Shown here: piece by piece, positions 33,772 to 45,700 of the stretch
How the letters are laid out: the number at the start of each line of letters is the position of its first letter
Numbering within the stretch: position 1 is the stretch's first letter
DNA from: Betaproteobacteria bacterium Ga0077526
GTDB taxonomy: Bacteria; Pseudomonadota; Gammaproteobacteria; Burkholderiales; Ga0077523
DNA length: 64,000 nucleotides
Assembly: GCA_001464765.1 (NCBI GenBank)
Contig: LNDV01000029.1
Span: 124,001 to 188,000 of the forward strand
Reading direction: 5' to 3'
Made by a program: the position numbers and the translations under genes
Notes under the pieces: generated by a model
Told to the model about the DNA's origin: nothing
The model's input: only the letters and a program-made list of their open reading frames with translations
Databases searched by the model: none

Positions 33772-36700
33772 ATGCGCGAGATCCCGTCCGTTGAATCCGC
33801 CACGAGCCGGTCCGACACCACCCAGCCTTCCCTCGGACGCCTGCTCGGGTGGGTACGCGACGCGGTGGCGCAGCGGCACAGCCACCGCATGCCCCCGGTG
33901 CGCAACATCGTGCTCGAACCCCTCGAGCCAAGAATCCTGCTGTCGGCGTCCGCCGGCGTCGATCCGGTCCTGTTCGTCCCGGGGTTCGGCGGCACGGTCG
34001 CCTCGGACATCTCGACCGCCGGGCTCCAAGAGTGGCTGCTGACCCGCGGCATCGCCCCCACCAAGCTCCAGTTCGATCCCCTCAGCAACGCCTACTCCGA
34101 CATCGTCCAGACGCTGCAGAACGTCGGCTATTCGCTCAACACGGTCGAAGCTGGCAAGACACCCTTGTATGCCGCCACCTGGGATTGGCGGACGCCCGTG
34201 GCGCCGACCGACGGGACGGTGAACGGCGTCCTCACGGGCGTCAACGCGCAACTCGCCGACAACGGCAATCCGTCTGCACTGTTCCAGTCCGGGGTCGACT
34301 ACTTCGGATGGTGGTTGAAGAAAGCGGCCGACGACTGGTTCGCGGCCACGGGCGAGGTCCTCCAGAAGGTGGATGTCGTCACCCACAGCACGGGCGGCCT
34401 GGTGGCGCGTGCCTACATCCAGAGCGATGCCTACGGTGTCGGGCTGCCGACAATCGATGATCTGGTCCTCGTCGGCGTCCCGAGCGAGGGGGTCTCGTCC
34501 ACCTTCAACATGCTGCAGAACGACTGGAGCGACAAGCCCGCGACCCGTGTCCTGTCCCGGGTCGTCGATGCGGCGTGGGACCTGATGGTGACGGAGGGTC
34601 GCACCATCCTTGGGCCATCCGGCGACGCGATCCGCTTCTCCGATTTCACGTTCGCGGACCTCGCGGCCGATCAGCGGCGGTTCGCGGACCGCTACGTGGG
34701 CTCGCTCGGCAGCCTGCTCGGCACCTACGAGTTCCTGGACAGCAACGGCGACGGCGCCTTTGAACTCGGGACCGGTCAGTTCCGGAACGGCATGCTGTTC
34801 GACCTGAACGGCGCTGCCGACCAGGACGCGTTCATCGATGCCACCGGCCGCACCACCGTCGTCTTCAGCGGCGAGAGCAGCACCGACACGCGCGTGGAAC
34901 GACGTGTCGGGCCCGCTGCGTCGGCAGGCCTCGAGAACGAAGTGCTGCCCTTCACGCGGTACTTCGGACAGATCCCGTCTTCCGGCCAGGTATGGTTCCG
35001 CGACCTGCCGGTCGAAGGGGGCGGTGATGGCACCGTGCCGGAACTCTCGGCGCTGCCTTCATGGTTCAGCCGCACCAACAGCCGGCTGCGCGTCAACGAG
35101 ATCACGGCGGCGCAAGCGGGCGAGGTCGTCGGGCATTCGGAACTCGTCCAGAACCGCACCGGTCAGTCGCGCGTGCTGGATGCCATCGGTGTGACGGGCT
35201 ACAACCAATCGGACATCTCCACCGGGCTCGCGAAGAGTTCGCTCGAGAGCCTGCTGTTCGCCATCGACATCGGTCTCGTGGACCCGCTGGAAATGGCGGA
35301 CGAGGCCGCCGCGCAGGGCGGTCAGCTGGTGGACAAGCTGTTCTCGTGGGGGGTGGACGTCGTGGCCGAGCTGGCCTCGCCACTGGGCCGGATTCCCTTC
35401 GTGATGGAACTTGCCGACAGGTTCGGCGGCTTCGTGTTCGGCGACGACGACGAGGTCATCATCATCGGCACGGCCAACGATGACCAGTTCCTGGTGCGCG
35501 ATGCCAGCTCGACCTCGCTGGGCCGCACCGAGGTCATCAGCCTGAACAACACCATCGCGCCGCACGCCTTCGACAATCCGGGCACGCGGCTGCGCCTGCT
35601 GCTCGGTGCCGGGCAGGACACCGTCCGCATCGCCTCGGTGGACGCGCTGTTCTCCGCCGATGTCGTGATCGAGGACATCGACGACATCTCGATTGCGGGA
35701 ACGATCAGCGTTCCCAAGGACTTCCGCGTCACCGCCGGCGGTCGGCTCCGTGTGCTGGATGAAGCGAACATCACGGCGGGCGGCGACATCGGCCTCCTGG
35801 TCAACGCCAGCTTCGCGCTCGACCTGCTGAGCCTGACGCCCGTTTATCGCGAACTGAACGCCACCGCGAAGATCGAGATCGGCGACGCCACGCTCGACGC
35901 GAACAACATCACGCTCGCGTCGAGTGCAACCACCCGACAGATCTCGCGCTTCGAGCTGTTCGAGGGCGGTCTGCTCGGCATCCTCGCCGGCTTCCAGGGC
36001 GCCGAGTTGACTGGCGCACCGAGGCTCACCTTCAGCGACGGGCCGACGAGCCGCGCCACGATCCGGCGCTCCGACGGGAGCTGGCTCGCGGACGGCTTCG
36101 AGGCGGGCAAGTCGATCAAGGTGGTGGGCAGCGCGGCCAACGACGGCGACTACGAGATCGCCGAGGTGACCGTGAGCGAGCTGATCCTCGTCGAGGAGGA
36201 TGTGCTGCGCAACGAGGCGAACGTCGAGGGCGTCGTGGTCGCCGAGATCGCCACCACGCTGCTGCCGGAAGACGTCCCGCTCATCGCCACGGACGAGAAC
36301 GGCAACCGGCGCCCCACGGTCGGCGCAATCACTTCGCAGGGTCTCGGCAATTTGCTGCTCGGACAGGTCGCGAGCAGCGGCGTCCTGGATTTCGCCTCGC
36401 CGGCCGATGCCGTGTTCGCCAAGGCTACGAGCGGCGTGGACATTGCCGCCGGGGCTCTCATCAAGGCGCGTACGGACGTGCTCGTGGAGTCCGGCGCGCT
36501 TTCCCAGGTGCTGCTCGACAACCCGTCGATGATCCTCGGCGTGTCGTACCTCGACTCCGATGCGCAGGCCACGACGAGGGTCGCGGGCGGGGCGGTGATC
36601 GAGGCCGGCCGCGATGTGGACATCAAGGCGCTGGTCACCAACGACATGACCGCGAAGGCCGGCGCGAACGCGTCGATCGTGCTGGGTCTCGTCGGCAAGT

Positions 36701-39700
36701 TCCTCAAGGTACCGGGGCCGCAGATCACGTTTGCCTACGGGCGCGGCAATTCCGTGTCCGAGGCCGAGGTCGCCGAGGGCGCCAGGATCACCGGCCGCAA
36801 CGTGGCCGTCCGCTCCGGCAACGACAACGATTTCCAGGTCTCCGCCGTGAGCAACGCGAAGCCGCAGGCGGGGCTCGGCGCGGCGATCAGCGTCGCCATC
36901 AGCGACGTCGACTCGCGCAGCGATGCCCACGTGGGCGGCACCATCGAGGCCACGGGGAACGTGGTGGTCGATGCCAACGCGATCAACACCAAGAACCAGA
37001 TCACCGCCAACGCAGTCGTCAAGAACAAGCCGCCGCTCGCCGACAAGCTGCAGGGCGTCAAGGACAAGATCACCTCGATCGGCCCCAAGGTCCGTACCGA
37101 TCCCGGTACCCTGGACATCGCGGGCGGCGTCGCCTTCGTCGTGAGCACGAACGAGGCGACGGCCAGGATCGATCCCACGGGGTTGGTGAGCGCCAGCGGT
37201 GCCGTGGACGTGACTGCGCGTGCAGAGGACAACTTCAAGACCATCGCCATCGGCAACGCGAAGGCCTCGGGCAAGGCCAGCATCGGCGGCGCCGTCTCGA
37301 TCGCCGAGTACTCCAACAAGGCAAACGCCTACCTCAACGACGGTGCCCGGGCGAATGCGGGTGGCAAGCTCACTGTGCGGGCCGACGCCGTCATTCCGAA
37401 TCAGGTGGAGATCGACGACGACCTGCGGGCGATCACGAATCTCGACATGCCTGAGTTCACCTTCGACACGTCGTCGGCGCTGTCACTCTACGGGAGTGTC
37501 GACACCAACCTGATCCGGCTGTCGCAGACGCTCGACACGCTCGGACGCATCACGCCTTACCTCAGCGCCACTCTGGGTCTCGATACCAAGATCGCGACCA
37601 GCTACGTGGCGGCGGGCGCCGAGGCGGGCGACAAGGACTTCGGCGATCCGGGCCGGTTCGGCATTTCCGGCGCCGTGAGTCTGCTGGAAGTCACGAACGA
37701 AGCCCAGGCGTGGATCGGTCAGGGAGCGCTGGTCAACGCCGCGGCCACGCCGTCGGCCGGGGCGGACCAGAACGTCGTCGTCCACGCGAACGCGTCCGTC
37801 GAGATGGTGAACATCTACGGCATTCCGTCCATTCTCAATCTGATTTCGCCCGCCACGAAGAGCGAGGGCAGTGCGGTCGGCGGCACCTACGGCGGCGTGA
37901 CGGTCGGCAACCGCGCCAAGGCCCATGTGCGCGATGGCGCCGTCGTGAAGGCGGAGGACGACATCGAAGTCTCTTCCGACGTCCACGCCCTCGCAGTGAA
38001 TGTCACCGAGTCGGGTGGTTCGGCCAAGAAGTTCGGTCTCGTGGGCTCCATCGCGGTGAACGACTTCGACAATGTGTCGGAAGCCTGGGTGGAGGACGGC
38101 GCCGCGCTCGACGCCGGTCGCGACGTAAAGCTCGACGCGTCGCACGACACCCTTGCCGTCATCATCACCGGCACCGTGAGCCGCAGTCAGAGCATGGGGG
38201 TCGGCGCTTCGGTCGCGTTCAACGAGATCGACGCGACCACCCGGTCCTTCGTGGGCAACGTCACGACGACGACCCTGCCGGATACGCGCGGCGTGACCCT
38301 CACGCTGCGGAACCAGGCGACCGGAGACACGATCACGCGCGCCACCGGCAGCTGGACGGCCGACGGTATCCGTGCGGGCCAGACGATCCGTCTGGACGGG
38401 GCAGGCAGCAACTCGGGCGAGTTCCGCGTGGCGGCGATCTCCGATGACGGGAAGACGCTGACGCTCGATCCGACCGAGCCTCGACTGACCGACACGACGA
38501 CGACAGGAATCCTTGTGTCACGAGTCGGCACGGTCGACGCCGGGCGTGACCTCACCGTCACGGCCGAGTCCGACGAGAAGCTGATCAGTGTGGCGATCGC
38601 CGCCGCAGTGGCCTCCGCAGAGCCGCCGGCGCAGCCGGTGGCGGGCGAGGATGCCTCGGCGTCGAAGTCCGTCCAGTCCGACGCGGCCGGCACGGCGCAG
38701 AGCAAGGGAGGCGTCGGGATCTCCGGCGACGTCTCCATCAACGATGTCAACGACACGACCCATGCGTTCGTGACGGGTGGTGGCCGGATCACAGTCGGCC
38801 GTGACCTCGCCATCCTGGCGGACAACGATCTGCTGGGCATCGCGGTCTCCGGTGCCTTTGCGCTGGAGTTCACGAAGGGCCAGGGCGGGGTGGCGCTGGC
38901 CGGCTCGTTCACGATGAACGACATCGACCGCAACGTTCGCGCCTACACGCAGGATGTCCGCATCAAGGCCGGCAGCGCCAAGATCGACGCGGTCACGAAC
39001 GACCGGCTCATCTCCGTGACTGCCGGGGCTGCGGGCACCCGCCCGAGCGGGACCGCCGCCATCGCCGGTTCGGTGAATCTCAACCTCATCGATTCCGACA
39101 CCCAATCCGGGGTCTGGAGCGGGACGGTCCTCGAGGTGACGCAGGATGTCTCGCTCCGCGCGCACGACGACCTGTTCGCGGTGTCGGTGGCAGGTGGCTT
39201 TTCATTGTCCGGCAAGGCCGGCATCGGCGCGGCGGTCGACGTCGGGGTGATCAACACCACGGCGCGGGCTTTCGTGGGCGCAGGCGCGAAGGTGGAAGCC
39301 GGCGGCAACGTGCGCATCGTGGCGGACGTGGAGACCGATCTCATCTCCGTCGCCGCGAGTCTCGGCATTGGCACGCAGAAGCTGGGCCTCGCCGGCTCCG
39401 GCGCGAGCCAGACGCTTCACACGACCGTCGAGGCGTTCGTGGAGGACAGCGACACCGTGGCCGGGCGTGCCCAGGTGAAGACCGGGGGCAGCCTGCTCAT
39501 CGACGCCGCGGAGGACGCGTTCCTCGTCGTGGTGGGCGGTGCCGCCGCATTCGGAAAGTCTGCCGGCATCGGGGCGTCCGTCGGCAACGCGAACGTCGAG
39601 CGGAAGGTGCGTGCCTACGTGGGGCGCAACGCGAAGGTCGACGCCAAGGGTGCCGGCGCGGCGATCACCGATCCGGGCGGCACAGTCACCGCCAACGGCA

Positions 39701-42700
39701 TCGTCATCGACGCCACGGCCGACGACCGGCGTTTCCTGTTCGGCGCCGGCGGCGCGGGTGGCAAGGACGTCGCGTTCGAGGCCTCCGTGGTCGTCGACAC
39801 GCACGACTCCGAGGTGACTGCCGCCATCGGCCGTTCCGCGCTCGTCAATACCGATGCCGACAACGCCGGCGCGGCGGACGCCCAGTCCGTCCAGCTCCGC
39901 GCGCACGAGGATCTGTCCGTACTCAGCGTCGCGGGCGCCATCGCCGGCGCGGGCAAGGCCGGCATCGGCGCGGCGGCGGACGTGGAGGTCATCTCGCGGG
40001 ACGTGAAGGCGTCGATCGGCGCGGACGCTGTGGTCGTGGCAAAGAACCACGTCACGGTGGACGCCAGCACGGAAGACGACTTCATCCTCGTGGCCGCAGG
40101 CTTCGGCGGCGCGGGCAAGGTGGGGCTGGCGGGTTCCGCCGTCGTCGCCACGCTGGACACGTCCCTGAGCGCCGCCATCGATTCCGGCGCGCAAGTGAGC
40201 GCGGGCGGGAGCGTGCGGGTGAGTGCCGATCGCGACCAGGCCTTCGACACGGTCGCGGGGGTGGTGGCCGTCGCAGGCTCCGCGGGTTTCGGGGCGTCCG
40301 CCTCCACGCTGATCGTCACGGACGACACCGAGGCGCTGATCGGCGCCGGTGCGCGGGTGTCCGCCAAGGGACTCGGCGGGACGCTCACGATGAAGACCGG
40401 ACTCGCCGATGACGACACGGTCATCGCGTCGGCCGGGCGCGGCGTCTCCGTCTCCGCCACATCTCGCGACGATCTGCTGACGATCGCCGCTGGCGGCGCT
40501 GGCGGGGGAAGCGCTGGGATCGCGGGTTCCGCCGTCGTGAACAAGTTCGACCAGCGCACGCACGCCACGATCGCCGACGGTGCCCGCGTGAACGAGAGTA
40601 CCGACGGCGCGGCCGCCGATCAGGCCGTGCACGTCCTGGCGACAAACCTGACGGATCTCATCTCCGTGGCTGGCGGCGTCGCGTTCGGCGGCAATGCCGG
40701 CATCGGCGCCGGCGCGGACGTGGGCCTGTGGGACAAGGACACGAAGGCCTCGCTCGGCACGGGCGCGCTCGTCAACGCGCGCGGCAACGTGACGGTGCAG
40801 GCACTGTCGGACGAGGACATCATCTCCGTTGCCGCCAACATCGCCGCCGGCGGGTCCGCGGGCATCGCCGGGTCGGCGGGTGTGTACACGATGGACATCA
40901 CGACGCGCGCCTTCCTCGCCGATGCCGCCACCGCGGCGAACGCCACGCGCGTGACGGCGGGCGGGAGCGTGCTCGTCGCGGCCGACGAGGACCTGAAGAT
41001 CGACGGGGTGGCGGGCAACCTCCAGGGTTCCTCCACCGCTTCGGTCGGCGCGGCCGCCGTCGTCATGGTCATCGACAAGACCACCGAGGCGTTCCTCGGC
41101 ACGCATGCGGACGTGGATGCTCGCGCAGACGCTGCGTCCGCGGCGATCTCCCCGCGGCTCGGAGGCAGCGTGGTCCGGGTCGTGGCCGAAACCGCCGCGC
41201 AGGGCGAGGTGGCGGCTCCGGGTATCCGGTCGTTCGACCTCAACCTAGACGGCACCACCAGCGCGGGCGAAGGCAACGGCGTGAGCGCCTTCCTGGGCGG
41301 ACAGCGCGTGTCGACCGCTGTGGTGGCGAACCAGTTCCGCGGCGTGGCGGTGACGGCCACCAACCGCGACGACATCGAGACCGTCGGCGCCAGCGGGGGC
41401 GTATCCGGCAACGTGGTGGTGAACGTCGGCGGCGACGTGAACGTCATCACCAACCACACGAAGGCCTTCGTCGACGACTCCGCTCGCGTCAATCAGGACG
41501 TCAACGATGCGGGCGGATCCCAGTCGGTCATCGTTGCGGCAGGCAATGACTTCTATCACATGGGGATCGCCGCAGTCGGGGCCATCTCCGGCACGGTGGC
41601 CGTCACACCCGGTGCCGCCGTCACGATCCTGAGCAACGAGACCCTGGCGTTCATCGACGACGGCGCAAACGTCGCCGCGGCGGACTCCGTATCAGTGCGC
41701 GCCATCGCGGATGAGGACATCCTGGCGGTGGCAGCCGGGCTCTCTGCGTCGGGCCAGGTGGGCGTGGCGGGCTCAGCTACCGTGATCACCATCGACAACG
41801 TGACGCAGGCGTTCATCGGCGACGATGCCACCACGGACGCCGCTGGTGCGAAGGTGCGGGCGGGCGGCAGTGTGCTCGTCGAGGCGCGCGACGACACCGA
41901 GATCGACACCATTGCCGGCAGTGCGGGCATCGGGCTGGGTGCTGTCGGAGTCGGTGCGTCTGCCGCGGTCACCCTCATCGACAAGGCGACCGACGCGTTC
42001 GTCGGTGACCACGCTGCTGTCGACGCGCTGGGTAACGGCACGGCAACGCTCACGGTGTTCGACGGCACGCTCGGCCCGGGCGGCCCGGCGTCCGCGAGCG
42101 GATTCCGCGGCCTTGCCGTGCAGGCTGCAACCAGCGAGGACCTGTTCAGCATCGCGGCGGCCGGCGGCGTGGGCTTCTACGCGGGCATCGCGGGCGGCGT
42201 GAGCGTGCAGATCATCGATTCCGACACGCAGGCGCGCATCGGCGTTGGCGCGGACGTCAACCAGGGCAGCGGCACGGCCCATCCTTCCCAGGGCGTGGCC
42301 GTCGTCGCGGTGAACGCGGTGGACGTGCTCACGGTGGGAGGCGGCGCGGGCGCGGGCATCGCCGGCATCGGCGGCGGCGTGGATGTCGGCATCGTGCGCA
42401 ACGACACCGGTGCAATCATCGCCGAGGGCGCGAAGGTCGACGCCGCGGGTGCCGTGGACGTGAATGCCGTGTCCGACAAGGACATCGAGAGCTACGCGCT
42501 CAGCGCGGCCGCCGGCATCGTCGGCGCCGTCGGTTCCGTCTCCGTGTGGACGGTGGGCGGTCAGTTCGATGCCACCTACAGCACCGACAGCGGTTCGGCG
42601 AACGCCCTTACCCCGCAGTCCGCCCGCTCGTCGAACAGCGGTCAGCAGGGCGCCCAGTGCTCCAGCGTGACCGGCTACGTCGATGCGATGGGCGGCGGCA

Positions 42701-45700
42701 CCACCGGCAACGGCAGCTACCGCAACATGGGCGGAGGGTATCGCCAGGGTGTGTCGTTCACCGTGGCGGGTTCGGTGAACGCCGATGCAGACACGATCCG
42801 CTCCGTCGCGCCCCATGGCTTCAACACCGGGGATGCGGTCGTCTATCGCGCCTCCGGTGCGCCGGTCGGTGGCCTCACCGACGGCCGTACGTACTACGTC
42901 ATCGCGAGCGACACGGATCTCTCGGAACTGCGACTGGGGGCCAGTGTGGCCGATGCGCGCGCCGGCCGGAATGTGGGCCTCGAGGGGGGCGGTGGCGCGG
43001 GGCAGCACTCGCTCACACCGGTGCTCGGGTCGGCGACGGGGGCGGCGAAGCAGGAGGCCAATTCCGCCGCGCCCACGGGGCGGGTGGCCTCGGCGGCCGG
43101 AGCGTCCGGCGCCACCACGGGTGCGGCCGTGACGGCGGCCATCCTGTCCGGCGCGGAGGTCACGGCGGACACCGGCTCGATCGACGTGACCGCGCGCGGA
43201 CGGCTCGATTTCGACGTCAAGGTCGGCGCGGCCGCGGCGGGCGTTGTCGGTATCGGCGGTGCCGTCGGCATCGCGAACTTCGCCGACGACGTGCAGGCCT
43301 TCGTGGAATCCGGCAGCACCCTCTCGGCCGGCGGCGATGTCACTGTGCTCGCGCGCTACACCAGCACGGCGGACGGCTTCGCGTTCGCCGGCACGGCAGG
43401 GCTGGTGGGTCTCGCTGCGCAAGTGATCCTCATCAACGACCGGACCGATCAGCGTGCCTACCTGGGCGACGACCGGAGCGATGCCAGGACGCTTACGGGG
43501 ACGGCGAACATCGTGCGCGCGAGCGCCGTGCGCGTGAGTGCCGAAGCCGATCGCGACGTCGACGTGCAGGTGATCGGTGGTGCCATCGCGGGCGTTGCCG
43601 CCGGCGCCTCCGTCGGCCGTGGTGCAATCACGGGCACGACGGGAGCCTTCATCGACGGGTCGGTCCGCGTCGGGCAGCTGACGGATTCGCAGGTGGCGAG
43701 TGTCGCCGTCAAGGCTGATGCGCGCGACGTGGTCGTGGCCAACGTGAGGGCCGTGGCCGGCGGCATCATCGCCGGCTCGGGCAGTGACGCCCGTGCCACC
43801 GATTCGGCGATTGTCTCGGCGTTCGTCGGCGACGACGCGGTGATCGGCGTCACTGGCAGCATTACCGTCGATGCGCTCACCGACATCTCCGGTTCGAGCG
43901 ATGCCCTCGGCGTGAGCGTCGGTGGCGTCGCGATCGGTGTGTCGCTGGCACGGACGGCACTGCGGCCGCAGCTCGAGGCGCAGGTGGGCGGTGCCACGAT
44001 CCGCGCTGGCGGAAACCTCTCGGTGCGGGCCCAGCACAACATGCGCGATGGCAATTCGCTCAATCGCACCGCCCGAGCCAGCGCCAATGCCTCCGGAGGT
44101 GGTGCGCTTGCGGGCAACGGCGCCGATGTGCTTGCGGAAGCCGAAGCGCGAGGCACGGCATCGCTTGGCGGTGCCGGCGGCGATGTGGAAGTCGGCGGCA
44201 GCATCGCCGTGCGCTCCAACGTGAACAACCGGGCCGTCTCGGTCGGTGACGGTCTGACCATCGGCGTTGTGGGTATCGGCGCGATTCTCGCCGACGCGGA
44301 AGTGGAGGGGGCGGTGGAAGCCTCCGTCGCGGACGACACCCGGGTGCGGGCCGCAGGCGACATCACCGTGGAAGCGCGGCGACTCCACAGCGTCGACGCG
44401 TCTGCCGAGGCCTCGGGCGGCGGCCTCGCCTCCGGCAACGGCGCGGACGTCGAAGCCGTTCTGACGGGCTCCGTCACCGGCTTCGTCGGCGACTCGGCGA
44501 ATGTCACCTCGACCGGCGGCAGCGTCCGCGTCGAAGCCCGGTCGGAGGGACGAACCGACGCCGACGCCAGGGGTGTCAGCATCGGCGCGCTCGCGGTCGG
44601 CGCCTCGCTTGCCAGCGCGCGGGAGACGGTCACCGTGATTGCCGAGACCCGCGAAGGCGCCGTGGTCGACGCACGGAACGATGTCCGCATCCTGTCGAAC
44701 CACAATACCGACCCGGTCAGCAATACCGTCAACCCGCTCGCGGTCGAGGCGACCGCCGGCGCCTCCGCCGGCGCCCTGATCGGCCTGACCGGGTCGCGGG
44801 CAGCGGCGGCGTCCACCCTCGCGGTGCATGGCAGGGTGGGCCAGGGCTCCCACGTGACCGCCGGGCGGGACGTCATCGTCACCGGGCGTTCCGGCGGCCG
44901 CGTGGAGTCGTCTGCGGTGGGTCTCATCGGCGGCCTTGCCGCGGCCGGCATCAACGTGGCGTCCGCGACGGCGTTCAATCGCACGAATGTCGTGACGGGG
45001 GCCGACTCGTTGTTGGAAGGCGAGCGCAACGCGACGCTGTCGGCAGTGTCATTGCCCGATGTGGATTCGCGCGCGGTCGGCGGCGTCGGCGGGGTGCTGG
45101 CCGGTGCGAGCACATCTTCCGTGGCACGGATCGATGGCGCCACGCTCGTGCAGGTCGGCGATCGCGGTGAAGTCCACGCGCTCGCCGGGGCCGCGACGCT
45201 CGAGGCGCTGTCGGCCATGGATGCCGATGGCAACGCGACCATCACCACCGGCGGCCTCGCGACGTTCAATCAGACGATGACCGACGTCGACGTGACCCAG
45301 AACACCGACGTCCGCCTGTCCACGGGCGCCGTGGTCACTGGCCAGACGACACGCCTCGCCGCGCAGGTTCTGCGTCTGGATGCCGACGCCGATGCCTTCT
45401 CGAAGACCTTCGCCGCGGCGTCGACCAGCGATGCCCAGGCGCTGCTCGACGTGACTTCGCGGACGTTCGTCAACATCGCGAACGGCGCCTCGGTGACCGG
45501 CGCCACCCGCCTGGACATCGTTTCGCGGCAGGACGGCATGAACACGAGGTCGGAAGGCGAGGCGCGCATCGGCTTCGGCGTGACCGGTATCGTCAAGGCG
45601 ACGGGCCGCAACCAGACCGACAACGATTCCGACGTGAACGCGGTCCAGGGATCGGCCCTGCGCGGCGAGGAAATCGTCATCGATGCGCAGTCCCCGCGCG

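Noticed and set aside
33407..34042. A 211-codon plus-strand frame in the leader of the giant gene
   Set aside because: Pro/Arg/Ser-rich translation without a motif, running out of frame into the giant gene.
41773..44853. A 1026-codon antisense frame, and several others of 600-750 codons, inside the giant gene
   Set aside because: They mirror the Ala/Gly/Val/Asp repeats of the sense strand, with low-complexity Arg/His/Asp-rich translations and no domain. They are artefacts of composition.
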